This document shows positions 53,791 through 62,332 of a DNA stretch of 64,000 nucleotides, piece after piece (the stretch's first letter is position 1; the number at the start of each line of letters is the position of its first letter). Source of the stretch: Arthrobacter citreus (GTDB lineage Bacteria > Actinomycetota > Actinomycetes > Actinomycetales > Micrococcaceae). The stretch is from positions 2,852,001 to 2,916,000 of the forward strand of contig NZ_CP151657.1 in NCBI RefSeq assembly GCF_038405225.1. Direction: 5' to 3'. Position numbers and translations under genes: made by a program. The notes under the pieces were generated by a model. The model did no database searches. It was not told where the DNA came from and saw nothing but the letters and a program-made list of their open reading frames with translations.

Positions 53791-55404
53791 ATGCCCGGCC
53801 TGGACACTGCATTAACACCGCTTCGCTTTCTGGAACGCGCCGCGCAGGTTCATCCGGACAAGACCGCGGTCATCGACGGTGACCGCCGCATGACCTACCG
53901 CGATTTTGCCGCCGCCGTGACCCGCGCCGCGCATGCACTGCAGGCCTCCGGCCTGACCGCCGGCGGCAGGGCCGCTTTCCTCGGCACCAACTCCACGGAG
54001 TTCCTGATCGCCCACTACGCGGTTCCCCTGGCCGGCGGCGTCCTGGTTCCGCTAAACACCCGGCTGTCCCCGCCCGAAGTCGCCTACATCTGCAACCACT
54101 CCGGCGCCACCCTCCTGTTCGGGGACCCGGACCTGCTCCTCGGCCTCGGACCGGTCGAGCTGCACGACGTCACAGAGATCATTTCGGTCCCGCTCCAGGA
54201 CGGCAGCGCCGTCACGGTGGAGGGCACGACGTCGTACGCTGATTTCCTCGCGCGCGGCACCGACACCCCGCTCCCCTGGGAAATTGACGACGAAAACACC
54301 GTCATCGCCCTGAACTACACCTCCGGCACCACCGGCCGGCCCAAGGGCGTGATGTACACCCACCGCGGCGCATACCTGAACTCACTCGGGGAAGTGCACC
54401 ACCAGGGCTTCTCCCAGGACTCGGTGTACCTGTGGACCCTGCCCATGTTCCACTGCAACGGCTGGTGCACCACGTGGGCGCTGACCGCGGCGTCCGGGAC
54501 CCATGTCTGCCTGCGGGCGGTCCGGGGCCCGGAGATCTGGCGGCTGATCGATACCCACGGCATCGACCACCTGGCCGGCGCTCCCACCGTGCTCAGCGCC
54601 ATCGCCACGGCTGCCGAGGCCCACGAACTGAACCACCCGCTGACCATCGTCACCGCCGGCGCCCCGCCCAGCCCCACGGTAATCAACAAGATCCACCAGC
54701 TGCGGGCCACCGTGGTCCACGTCTACGGACTCACCGAATCCTACGGACCGCACGCGGTGTGCGAGCCCCAGGCAGCGTGGGCTACGCTCGACGGCGATGC
54801 GCTGGCACGGAAAATGGCCCGGCAGGGCGTGGGCATGCTGACGTCGGACCGGCTGCGCGTGGTGTGCGACGAGGTGGGATCCGCGGGTGAGCTGACCGAC
54901 GTCGCGGCCGACGGCGTGGAGATGGGTGAAATTGTCATGCGCGGAAATTCGGTCATGAAGGGCTATTACCGTGACGAAGCCGGCACCGCCGACGCGTTCC
55001 GAGGCGGCTGGTTCCATACCGGGGATCTCGGCGTCATGCACCCTGACGGCTACGTCCAGCTGCTGGACCGGTCCAAGGACGTGGTGGTCTCCGGCGGTGA
55101 AAATATTTCCACCATCGAAGTGGAACAGGCCCTGGCCAGCCATCCCGCGGTGGCGGATGTGGCAGTGATCGGTGTTCCCGATGAGCGCTGGGGCGAACGG
55201 CCCAAGGCCTTCGTGGTGCTGGCCCCCGGCCGCAGCGCCAGCGAGGAGGACCTCCTGGCCCACGTCAAGAGCCAGATCGCTTCCTACAAGGCGCCGCGGT
55301 CAATCGAGTTCATCATTGACCTGCCGAAGACATCCACCGGGAAAATCCGCAAGAATGAACTGCGGTCATTGGAGTGGGAAGGCCGGGAAGCCCGTATCAA
55401 CTAG
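53791..55404 (+). CDS. Acyl-CoA synthetase (AMP-binding family)
   Basis: Predicted 537 residues. It activates a carboxylic acid with ATP and CoA. Motifs: P-loop NYTSGTTGRPKGVMYTHRG, VYGLTESYGPHAV (adenine site), GWFHTGDLGVMHPDGYVQLLDRSKDVVVSGGENIS (hinge) and the catalytic lysine region KTSTGKIRKNELR. The MFHCNGW segment and overall length fit medium/long-chain FadD-type enzymes such as AlkK. ATG at 53791 with AAGGAGA. Substrate chain not predictable. Confidence 0.93.
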   Translation: MPGLDTALTPLRFLERAAQVHPDKTAVIDGDRRMTYRDFAAAVTRAAHALQASGLTAGGRAAFLGTNSTEFLIAHYAVPLAGGVLVPLNTRLSPPEVAYICNHSGATLLFGDPDLLLGLGPVELHDVTEIISVPLQDGSAVTVEGTTSYADFLARGTDTPLPWEIDDENTVIALNYTSGTTGRPKGVMYTHRGAYLNSLGEVHHQGFSQDSVYLWTLPMFHCNGWCTTWALTAASGTHVCLRAVRGPEIWRLIDTHGIDHLAGAPTVLSAIATAAEAHELNHPLTIVTAGAPPSPTVINKIHQLRATVVHVYGLTESYGPHAVCEPQAAWATLDGDALARKMARQGVGMLTSDRLRVVCDEVGSAGELTDVAADGVEMGEIVMRGNSVMKGYYRDEAGTADAFRGGWFHTGDLGVMHPDGYVQLLDRSKDVVVSGGENISTIEVEQALASHPAVADVAVIGVPDERWGERPKAFVVLAPGRSASEEDLLAHVKSQIASYKAPRSIEFIIDLPKTSTGKIRKNELRSLEWEGREARIN

Positions 55405-55472
55405 GGACAACCCCGGGTCTGCGGTCCTGCGCCGCGGGCCCTGCGGAACGTCAACAAGCAAAGGGAGAATAC

Positions 55473-56387
55473 ATGGCTGCCGTCGTGCTGGGCTGGAACC
55501 CCGCCACCGCGTTTGGGGCGGGTCCAGGCCGCGCGGATTACCGTCTGGCTGCCTCCACGGTGCACGGGACCGGGCTTTTTGGCATCAGGTGGCGGGTGGG
55601 CCGCGTTCAGCGTCTGGATCCCGGAACCGATGTGTGGCTTTTCGCCCAGGGCCGGCACGGCCGCGGACTGCTGGGACATGGCGTGGTTGCGTCCGCTCCG
55701 CAGCCCGGCGCGGCCCTGCCGGCCCGGCTCGGCCTGCTGGCCGGCATCGTCTTTGATCTGCTCCTGCCACCGGGGGATGCGCTGCCCGCCGAGGGACTGG
55801 CGGAAAGCGTCCCGGACATGAACTGGAGCGCCATCCGCACCACCGGCACCGTGGTTCCGGCTCAATCCGAGTCACAGCTGCGGGCGGCCTGGACCAGGTT
55901 CCTGCGCTCCCGTCCCGTTCCGGAGGACTGGCTTGCGGCCGCGGACCCCACTCTTCCACTTCCGGGGAGCATGCCGCAGGACAGCCTCCGCACGGTGGGA
56001 ATCAACCGCTATGAGTATGACCCCGACGCCGTCCGGCAGTGCGTCGCGTTCCACGGCGCTTCCTGCGCGGCATGTGGTTTATCGATGGAGCAGATTTATG
56101 GTCCGGCCGGAGCTGCCTTTGTCCAGGTGCATCACATTGTTCCGCCGGCATCCCTCTCCCCCGGCTACGTCCTGGATCCCGTGGCGGATCTGGTGCCGCT
56201 GTGTCCAAACTGCCATGCCATGGCCCACCGCGGGGTTCCGGATCCCTATACTCCCGGCGAGCTGAGGCGAATGCTCGCCGCGGCGGCCGGCCCGGCGCCC
56301 GGACCGAATCCGATCTCCGGCTCGGTTCCCACTGCCCGGGAACTGGACGCCCAGGCTGACGCGGAACGCCTTCGGGACAACCGGTAA
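55473..56387 (+). CDS. HNH endonuclease with EVE-like N-terminal domain (candidate type IV restriction)
   Basis: Predicted 304 residues. N-terminal region (about 1-130): GWNPATAFGAG...FGIRWRVGRVQRLDPGTDVWLFAQGRHGRGLLGHGVVASAPQPG, a PUA/EVE-like pattern (domain that flips modified bases). C-terminal HNH domain (about 195-255): CAAC (198-201), VQVHHIVPP (His220, His221), then LCPNCHAMAH (Cys244, Asn246, Cys247, His252), the McrA-like zinc and ββα-metal layout. EVE-HNH enzymes known from elsewhere cut methylated or hydroxymethylated DNA. ATG at 55473 with AAGGGAG. No methylase partner is adjacent, as expected for type IV. The EVE assignment is tentative. Confidence 0.72.
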   Translation: MAAVVLGWNPATAFGAGPGRADYRLAASTVHGTGLFGIRWRVGRVQRLDPGTDVWLFAQGRHGRGLLGHGVVASAPQPGAALPARLGLLAGIVFDLLLPPGDALPAEGLAESVPDMNWSAIRTTGTVVPAQSESQLRAAWTRFLRSRPVPEDWLAAADPTLPLPGSMPQDSLRTVGINRYEYDPDAVRQCVAFHGASCAACGLSMEQIYGPAGAAFVQVHHIVPPASLSPGYVLDPVADLVPLCPNCHAMAHRGVPDPYTPGELRRMLAAAAGPAPGPNPISGSVPTARELDAQADAERLRDNR

Positions 56388-56430
56388 CGGCAGTGTCAGG
56401 CATGCCGCACGCAGCATTACCGGAGCCGCC

Positions 56431-56454
56431 ATGACAGAATCGGTAGCGCCATGA
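56431..56454 (+). CDS. Possible 7-codon upstream ORF
   Basis: ATG at 56431 with GGAG five bases upstream encodes MTESVAP and ends in TGA at 56452-56454. That stop overlaps the ATG of the S4 gene (ATGA). The S4 ATG has no good ribosome site of its own, so coupling is plausible. Confidence 0.35.
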   Translation: MTESVAP

Positions 56455-56834
56455 CCATTCCTGCCAGCACCTCAAAATCCGTCCGGGTGGACGCTTGGCT
56501 GTGGGCCATCCGCGCCTACAAGACCAGGTCCGCCGCCACTGCGGCCTGCCGCGCCGGCCATGTCAGGCTCAACGGCAATCCGGCCAAGGCCGCCCAGCCG
56601 GTCCAGCCCGGAGACACCATCCGGGTCCGCCAGCCGGGGTACGAGCGGATCCTCGAAGTCCGCCAGCTGATTGCCAAGCGGGTGGGCGCCGAGGCTGCGT
56701 CCCACTGCTTCACGGACCACACGCCGCCGCGGCCGGTGGGTCCGGCACTGGGGGTTCCGCTGCGGGACCGGGGCGCCGGGCGCCCCACCAAAAAGGACCG
56801 CCGCGAGATCGACCGGCTGCGCGGCGACCGCTAG
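56451..56834 (+). CDS. S4-domain RNA-binding protein (Hsp15-like)
   Basis: Predicted 127 residues. S4 domain at residues about 10-65: VRVDAWLWAIRAYKTRSAATAACRAGHVRLNGNPAKAAQPVQPGDTIRVRQPG. A basic tail follows (RPTKKDRREIDRLRGDR). Hsp15 (HslR) binds stalled 50S subunits carrying nascent chains. The ATG at 56451 is the only candidate start in frame. Its stop shares CTAG with the convergent MFS gene. Confidence 0.9.
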   Translation: MTIPASTSKSVRVDAWLWAIRAYKTRSAATAACRAGHVRLNGNPAKAAQPVQPGDTIRVRQPGYERILEVRQLIAKRVGAEAASHCFTDHTPPRPVGPALGVPLRDRGAGRPTKKDRREIDRLRGDR

Positions 56835-58120
56835 GCCTTGGGCAGCCGCGCCTGCTGCAGCTGGTCGTCGACAAACCGCGGAGCGGCGGCAGCAATGCCG
56901 GCAAAGGCCATCACCACGGAGGAACCTGCCAGGATCACGAGCGGAAGAGTCCAGCTGTCTGTGGCCTCGTGCAGCGCACCAATGGCAAACGGCCCGGCCG
57001 CAGCCAGCAGGTACCCCACAGGCTGGCAAAACCCGGACAGTTCTGCCGTGACCCGCGGGTCCCGGGACCGTCCCGTAATCAGGGCCAGCGCCGTCGGAAA
57101 AGCGAATCCGCCAACTCCGAGCAGCAGCGCCCACAGCCAGGGCGTGGTCCCGGGCACCAGCAGCAGGCCAAGATAGCCCGCTCCGGTGGCGGCTGCCAGC
57201 GCTGCAACGTACAGCCGCAGGCCGGGGGCACGTGCCACGAGGGCGGGCATGATCAGGCCGCCGGGAATTCCCAGTGATGCGATGATGGCCATCATGGCCC
57301 CTGCCTGGGACTGGCTCAGTCCCGTGTCACGGTAAATCTGTGCCACCCAGCCGAACTGCACATAGGCGTTCATGGACTGGACGCCGAAGTACAGGCACAG
57401 CGCCACGGCGGTTACTGACGACGTCATGCGCAGCCGTCCCCGCTCCGCTGCCGGTTCGGTTCCGGCCGCACTGCCGCCGTTGGATGCGCCAGCCCCGGCG
57501 GTGGCCGGCCGGTGCCGGCCGCGGAACGCGATGACCGCCCAGGGCACCGCGGCGATCAGCGCGGCCGCGCCCCAGACGCGGAGGCTGATCTGCCAGCCGT
57601 CCTGCCCGCCCGCCGCCAGCGGAGCGGCAATCAGCAGCGGCACGGTGGCACCCACGGCCAGCGTGGTCCCGTACACGGAATTCAGCAGCGCAGTCCGCGC
57701 TCCCCCGTACCGTTTAATGAACGCCGGAACGAGGATGTTGCCCACCGCCATGCCGGCAAAGGCGAGAAACGTCAGTGCCAGGAAAACAACCGGCGAGTCC
57801 ACCACGGAGCGCAGCAGAAGTCCCGCGGCGACGGCTGCCACCCCCGCGGCGATGGTTCCGTTGATACCGGTCCGCCGCGACAGCGCCACCGCCAGGGCTC
57901 CGACGACGGCGAAGGTGAGCCCCGGCAGCGCCGTCAGGACCCCGGCCAGCGTCGACCCCATCCCCAGCGCCGACCGAAGCTCGGCCAGCACCGGTCCCAC
58001 CGACGTCGCGCCGGGCCGGAGGTTGACGGCAACCAGCACGACGGCGGCAGCGGCCGCCCACAGCGGCATCGTCACGGGCCGACGGCGCCTGACGGTCGAT
58101 TGTTCTTTGGCTTCGCTCAC
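56831..58120 (-). CDS. CynX/NimT-family MFS transporter
   Basis: Predicted 429 residues, about 12 membrane segments. VLVAVNLRPGATSVGPVLAELRSALGMGSTLAGVLTALPGLTFAVVGALA is the characteristic CynX/YeaN start (NLRPxxxxVGPVL), and FAGMAVGNILVPAFIKRYG the second mark. The family includes cyanate and nitroimidazole-related transporters; the substrate is unknown. GTG at 58120 with a weak ribosome site. Convergent with the S4 gene. Confidence 0.88.
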   Translation of the reverse strand: MSEAKEQSTVRRRRPVTMPLWAAAAAVVLVAVNLRPGATSVGPVLAELRSALGMGSTLAGVLTALPGLTFAVVGALAVALSRRTGINGTIAAGVAAVAAGLLLRSVVDSPVVFLALTFLAFAGMAVGNILVPAFIKRYGGARTALLNSVYGTTLAVGATVPLLIAAPLAAGGQDGWQISLRVWGAAALIAAVPWAVIAFRGRHRPATAGAGASNGGSAAGTEPAAERGRLRMTSSVTAVALCLYFGVQSMNAYVQFGWVAQIYRDTGLSQSQAGAMMAIIASLGIPGGLIMPALVARAPGLRLYVAALAAATGAGYLGLLLVPGTTPWLWALLLGVGGFAFPTALALITGRSRDPRVTAELSGFCQPVGYLLAAAGPFAIGALHEATDSWTLPLVILAGSSVVMAFAGIAAAAPRFVDDQLQQARLPKA

Positions 58121-58170
58121 GGGGACTTTCTAGCACGGGCGGCACTGAACCACCGGGTCTGCGTCACAAT

Positions 58171-58190
58171 CGGTGGTTTTACAACCGCCG
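58171..58190 (-). terminator. Hairpin after CoA-transferase gene
   Basis: Eight-base arms 58171-58178 and 58183-58190 (one G-T pair) around TTAC, 11 bases beyond the CoA-transferase stop on the minus strand. Weak T-run. Confidence 0.4.
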
Positions 58191-58201
58191 GACAGCGGCC
58201 T

Positions 58202-59734
58202 CTAGACGGACACAGCCCCAACGGCCGCCCTGCTGTCGCCGGTTTCCACGAACCGCTGGTGCCAGGACAGGGCTTCATCCAGCAGGTGCGGGGTGTGCTT
58301 GCCGAAACTTTCCCGGCAGGCCCGGTCGAAGTAGTCCTGAAGCAGCGGTTGGAAGTCGGGGTGCGCGCACTTATCGATGATGGTCCGTGCCCGCTGCTTG
58401 GGCGAGAGCCCGCGCAGGTCCGCGAGGCCGCGTTCGGTGACCACCAGCATGGTGTCATGCTCGGTGTGGTCAACGTGGCTGACCATGGGCACGATGCCTG
58501 AGATCTTGCCGCCCTTGGCAGTGCTTGGGGACAGGAAGGCGGAGAGGAAGCCGTTGCGGGCGAAGTCCCCCGAGCCGCCGATTCCGTTCATCATGGCGGT
58601 GCCGGCCACGTGCGTGGAGTTCACGTTGCCGTAGAGGTCAGCCTCAATCATGCCGTTCATGGCGATGCAGCCGAGCCGGCGGATCAGTTCGGGATGGTTG
58701 GAGATCTCCTGGGTGCGCAGGATGATGCGCTTGCGGTAGAACTCGATGTTGGAGTTGAACTCCTCGATGCCCGCCGGGCTCAGCGAGAAGGACGTTGCGG
58801 AGGCTACCCGAATGACGCCGTCGCGGATCAGGTGGAGCATCCCGTCCTGGATGACCTCGGTGTACGCGGTCAGCCCGGTGTAGCCGGAAGTGGCCAGCCC
58901 GCCCAGGACTGCGTTGGCAATGTTGCCCACGCCGGACTGCAGCGGCAGCAGTTTGTCGGTCAGCCGGCCGGCCTTGATCTCGTCACCGAAGAAGTCGATC
59001 AGGTGGGCGGCGATCTGCTGGGATGTTTCATCCGGTGCGGCGAAGGGGGTCATGCGGTCCGGGGCGTCGGTCTCGACGACGGCGATGACCTTTTCCGGGT
59101 CCAGCCGCAGGTAGGGCTCGCCGATCCGGTCATCGGGGTTCACCAGCATGATGGGTTTGCGGTGCGGCGGCAGCGCAGTGCCGTAGTAAACGTCATGCAT
59201 GCCGTCCATGGCCGCCGCCTGCTGGACGTTGACCTCGAGAATGATTTTGTCGGCCTGCTCAATCCAGGTCTTGTTGTTACCCACGGAGGAGGACGGGATG
59301 AGGGAGCCGTCTTCGTTGATGCCCACCACCTCGATCACCGCCAAGTCCACGTGTCCGTAGAAACCGAACCAGGTGTACTGGGCCACGTGCCCCAGATGGA
59401 TGTCGATGTACTCAAGTTCGCCGTCGTTGATCCGCTTCCGCAGGGTGGGATCGGACTGGTACGGCAGGCGCAGCTCCATGCCGCCGGCCTTCGCGAGCAC
59501 GCCGTCGAGCTCGGGAGCCGTGGAGGCACCGGTAAGGACCTTGATTTGGAAGTCTTCGCCGCGGGCGTGCGCTTCCTCCATCTGGAGGGCCAGGGCCTGC
59601 GGCACCGCCTTGGGATAACCGGCACCGGTGAAACCGCTCATCGCCACCGTCATGCCCGGTTTGATAAGCGCAGCTGCCTGTTCGGCAGACATCCTGCGCT
59701 GCAGCAGTCCTTCGTGGTGAATGCGGTCGTGCAT
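58202..59734 (-). CDS. Succinate/acetate CoA-transferase (acetyl-CoA hydrolase/transferase family)
   Basis: Predicted 510 residues, two CoA-transferase halves. It moves CoA between succinyl-CoA and acetate (AarC/Cat1 type). Marks: MSAEQAAALIKPGMTVAMSGFTGAGYPKAVPQAL; the catalytic glutamate in AYTEVIQDGML; GYTGLTAYTEV; GGSGDFARNGFLS (CoA site) and MVSHVDHTEHD. ATG at 59734 with AAGGAAA upstream. It may help recycle acetate. Divergent side: 135 bases to the GNAT gene on the same strand, so likely its own promoter. Confidence 0.92.
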   Translation of the reverse strand: MHDRIHHEGLLQRRMSAEQAAALIKPGMTVAMSGFTGAGYPKAVPQALALQMEEAHARGEDFQIKVLTGASTAPELDGVLAKAGGMELRLPYQSDPTLRKRINDGELEYIDIHLGHVAQYTWFGFYGHVDLAVIEVVGINEDGSLIPSSSVGNNKTWIEQADKIILEVNVQQAAAMDGMHDVYYGTALPPHRKPIMLVNPDDRIGEPYLRLDPEKVIAVVETDAPDRMTPFAAPDETSQQIAAHLIDFFGDEIKAGRLTDKLLPLQSGVGNIANAVLGGLATSGYTGLTAYTEVIQDGMLHLIRDGVIRVASATSFSLSPAGIEEFNSNIEFYRKRIILRTQEISNHPELIRRLGCIAMNGMIEADLYGNVNSTHVAGTAMMNGIGGSGDFARNGFLSAFLSPSTAKGGKISGIVPMVSHVDHTEHDTMLVVTERGLADLRGLSPKQRARTIIDKCAHPDFQPLLQDYFDRACRESFGKHTPHLLDEALSWHQRFVETGDSRAAVGAVSV

Positions 59735-59869
59735 GGTGGCCTTTCCTTAGATGGGACCAACCAACACTATCTGCTGTGTGCCGTACCTCATATTCGGCGG
59801 TACCCGCGGGGCGCGAAGGAGCAGCGGCTGCGATTCAGTGGGAGCCAGGCACCTTTTCCCGAGGTACGG

Positions 59870-60484
59870 TCAGAAATCAATCCTCATAACCACCCGCCGG
59901 GGCGTCGGGTGGCTCACCTGTTCAAAGCCGGCTGCAGCGAAAATGCTGCGGCTGCCCACGTACAGCTCCCCCCAGGACGCGTTCATGCCGGGTTCAATCA
60001 GCATGGGATACCCCTCGAGTGCGGCTGCCCCGCGCTCCCGGGCGAATCCGACAGCGGCATGCGCCAGGGCATAGCTCACGCCACGGCGCCGGTATCCCGT
60101 TCGGGTCACGAAGCAGCTCACCGCCCACACGCCGTCGTCGTCACGGTCCTCCGCCCGTCCGGCCCACGGAACCCGGTGTCCCAGCAGCCTCGGGTAGGCC
60201 AGGCGGGGCTCAACCGCGCACCAGCCCACTGGTTCGTCTGAAATATAGGCGACCAGCCCGCTGGTTGGAGCATCGGGGTTGCCGCACCCGGCCTGTTCCT
60301 CCAGACGGCGCGCCCGTTCCTCGACCGGGATGCCGTACCAGCGCGAGCCTGGCACTTTGAACCACTGGCACTGGCACCGGTGCGGCTCTCCGCGCCCACC
60401 GAATACAGCCTGCAGCTCTTCCCCTGACGTCTCGTTCGCCGGGACAACCCTGATGTCATCAGCGGCGGCTGCGCTTTCACCCAT
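59870..60484 (-). CDS. GNAT-family N-acetyltransferase
   Basis: Predicted 204 residues. CoA-binding motif A: VWAVSCFVTRTGYRRRGVSYALAHAAVGFARERGA (RxxGxxxAL pattern). Also CQCQWFKVPGSRWYG and EPVGWCAVEPRLAYPRL, features of a small actinobacterial GNAT group. Acceptor unknown. ATG at 60484, nine bases after a 55-residue ORF on the same strand, so these two are probably one transcript. Confidence 0.85.
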   Translation of the reverse strand: MGESAAAADDIRVVPANETSGEELQAVFGGRGEPHRCQCQWFKVPGSRWYGIPVEERARRLEEQAGCGNPDAPTSGLVAYISDEPVGWCAVEPRLAYPRLLGHRVPWAGRAEDRDDDGVWAVSCFVTRTGYRRRGVSYALAHAAVGFARERGAAALEGYPMLIEPGMNASWGELYVGSRSIFAAAGFEQVSHPTPRRVVMRIDF

Positions 60485-60493
60485 GGCGGCGGG

Positions 60494-60661
60494 CTAGGGG
60501 TTCTGCTGCTCGGACTGCTGAATTCGCTCCAGCACGGTTTCCAGCTCCGAGCTCAGGGCTGCGAGGCGGGCCGTACTGGTCTCGACGGCGAGAGCACTAA
60601 CAAGTTCGGTCTGGCGGTTCCGCAGCTGGGCGAGCGACGATGTTGATCCGTTGTTTTCCAT
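60494..60661 (-). CDS. Small 55-residue helical protein
   Basis: ATG at 60661 with AGGA six bases upstream; stop at 60494. The product (MENNGSTSSLAQLRNRQTE...LSSELETVLERIQQSEQQNP) is hydrophilic and likely a single coiled-coil helix with Leu/Ala heptad spacing. It ends nine bases before the GNAT start on the same strand. No family recognised. The good ribosome site and operon-like spacing support it, but it is short. Confidence 0.6.
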   Translation of the reverse strand: MENNGSTSSLAQLRNRQTELVSALAVETSTARLAALSSELETVLERIQQSEQQNP

Positions 60662-60739
60662 GCTTCATCCTACAAACCGGGCCGATACACTGCCCAAGGT
60701 GACACCGCCCAAGGCGGCCCGCTCATAACAGGAGGAACC

Positions 60740-61561
60740 ATGCCCAACACCACTGACGGCACTTTGGAAGGGTGGCTGCGCTTCCGCAGCGCCCGGAATC
60801 GGAGTCTCGGGGAGGAATATGGCTGGCTGACCCTCACGTCGCTGCACTGGTTAACTCCTGAGCCCGCAGGGCTGGAAGGCATTCCGGGTCTCTGGTCCGC
60901 AAACGAACGGGAAGCCGTTTTGTCGGCATCCGCCGCTGACCGGCTCACGCTGGTGGACGGCGGAACCGTGGTGGACGGCACCGTGACCGTTTCCCTGGCG
61001 GACGAGGAGTCGTTGCTCTGGGTGCAGTTCGGCGGCGGCAGCGGCAGCCAGGTCCAGGTGGAGCTGGCCCGTCGCGGCGGGCGATATGCCGTCCGCACCA
61101 GGGATTCGGCCGCACCGGTCTTCACCGGATTCAGGGAGGTTCCCACCTTCGATTTCCGGCCGGACTTGGTGATTGATGCACGGTTCGATGCGTATCCGGC
61201 ACCCGTGGACGTACCCATCCGGACCGCCCACCCCGCCGTCGACGCCGTCCACCGGACCGTGGGTGAGCTTGTCCTGCGATTCCCCGGCACGGACAGCGAC
61301 TACCGCCTGCAGGTCGCTGAGGAAGCGCCGGACCGTTTGGCGCTGACCTTTCATGATGGGACCAACAACCAAACGACCGCCGGTTGGCGCAAGGTGGTTT
61401 TTGCCGCCCCGGAGCCCGGAACGTCAGCCGTGACGGTGGATTTCAACCGGGCCGTTAACTACCCCAGTGCTTTCACGCCGTACGGGACCTGTCCCATGCC
61501 GGTGGGAAGCAACATCATCAAGGAACCCGTCGAAGCCGGCGAACAGCAACCGGCAGGATAG
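60740..61561 (+). CDS. DUF1684 family protein
   Basis: Predicted 273 residues, cytoplasmic. Family marks: WLRFRSARNRSLGEEYGWLTLTSLHWL at the N-terminus, VPTFDFRPDLVIDARFDAYP in the middle, and the C-terminal DFNRAVNYPSAFTPYGTCPMPVGSNII. The last motif usually reads DFNRAYNPPCAF; here Pro/Cys are replaced. ATG at 60740 with AGGAGGA about 8 bases upstream. Function unknown. The aldolase-like gene follows after eight bases. Confidence 0.9.
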   Translation: MPNTTDGTLEGWLRFRSARNRSLGEEYGWLTLTSLHWLTPEPAGLEGIPGLWSANEREAVLSASAADRLTLVDGGTVVDGTVTVSLADEESLLWVQFGGGSGSQVQVELARRGGRYAVRTRDSAAPVFTGFREVPTFDFRPDLVIDARFDAYPAPVDVPIRTAHPAVDAVHRTVGELVLRFPGTDSDYRLQVAEEAPDRLALTFHDGTNNQTTAGWRKVVFAAPEPGTSAVTVDFNRAVNYPSAFTPYGTCPMPVGSNIIKEPVEAGEQQPAG

Positions 61562-61569
61562 GAACAGTC

Positions 61570-62250
61570 ATGACCGCTGACTCCGGCCCGTCGGCGTTCC
61601 GCCGGGTCCCGCTGACATCCACACTGCAGCGGACCCGGATTATTGCCGTTCTCCGGGGCGGCCATCCTGACCGGGCGGAGGCGGTGGCGGACATCCTCGT
61701 GGCGAACGGCATCCGGTGCCTGGAGCTGGCGATGACCACCCCGGGAGCACTGGGCACCCTCGAACGGCTGGCCGCCAGGCTCCCGGAAGACGTCGACCTT
61801 GGCATCGGAGCGGTGATGACGCCGCAGGACGTGGTGCGGGCGGCGGGAGCCGGCGCCCGGTTTATTGCGTCCCCGAATGCCGCTCCCGACGTCATCCACG
61901 CCGCCCGGAACCTGGAGGTGGCAAGCCATCCCGGGGCCATGACTCCCGGCGAAATCCACTTGGCGTGGCGGGCCGGTGCCAGCGCCGTGCGGCTGTTTCC
62001 CGCCGGTTCCCTCGGAACCGGGCATCTTGAGGACGTCCGGGCCGCGCTGCCGGACATTCCCCTGATTCCTTCCGGCTCGATCACCCTCAGCGGGACGGCC
62101 GGCTGGTTCGCTGCGGGTGCCGCCGCCGTCGTCTTCGGCCCGGAACTGCTCGGCGACGCTCTGGTTCCGGGCGGCGACCTGGACCGCCTGGCCGGGCGTG
62201 CACTTCAGGTGCGCACCAACGCGGAACGCGGCCATAATCAGGCGCCCTGA
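61570..62250 (+). CDS. KDPG/KHG aldolase-like protein lacking the Schiff-base lysine
   Basis: Predicted 226 residues, TIM barrel of the Eda family: RIIAVLRGGHPDRAEAVADILVANGIRCLELAMTTPGALGTLERL, GIGAVMTPQDVVRAAGAGARFIASPNA. Glu52 (general base) is kept. The lysine that forms the Schiff base in the ...KFFPA/KLFPA motif is Arg141 here (AVRLFPAG), and the phosphate/carboxylate Arg four residues after the Glu is Thr56. GTVLNP and CPTGGI blocks are also altered (GAVMTP, IPSGSI). It may be inactive, or act by a different chemistry. ATG at 61570, eight bases after DUF1684; same operon likely. Confidence 0.82.
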   Translation: MTADSGPSAFRRVPLTSTLQRTRIIAVLRGGHPDRAEAVADILVANGIRCLELAMTTPGALGTLERLAARLPEDVDLGIGAVMTPQDVVRAAGAGARFIASPNAAPDVIHAARNLEVASHPGAMTPGEIHLAWRAGASAVRLFPAGSLGTGHLEDVRAALPDIPLIPSGSITLSGTAGWFAAGAAAVVFGPELLGDALVPGGDLDRLAGRALQVRTNAERGHNQAP

Positions 62251-62332
62251 TGCGGCAGCGTGCATGCCCGTGCCGATCCGCGGGATCATGGAGGTAAACC
62301 TTACGAGATTCGTCGATCGGAAATGAGACCCC

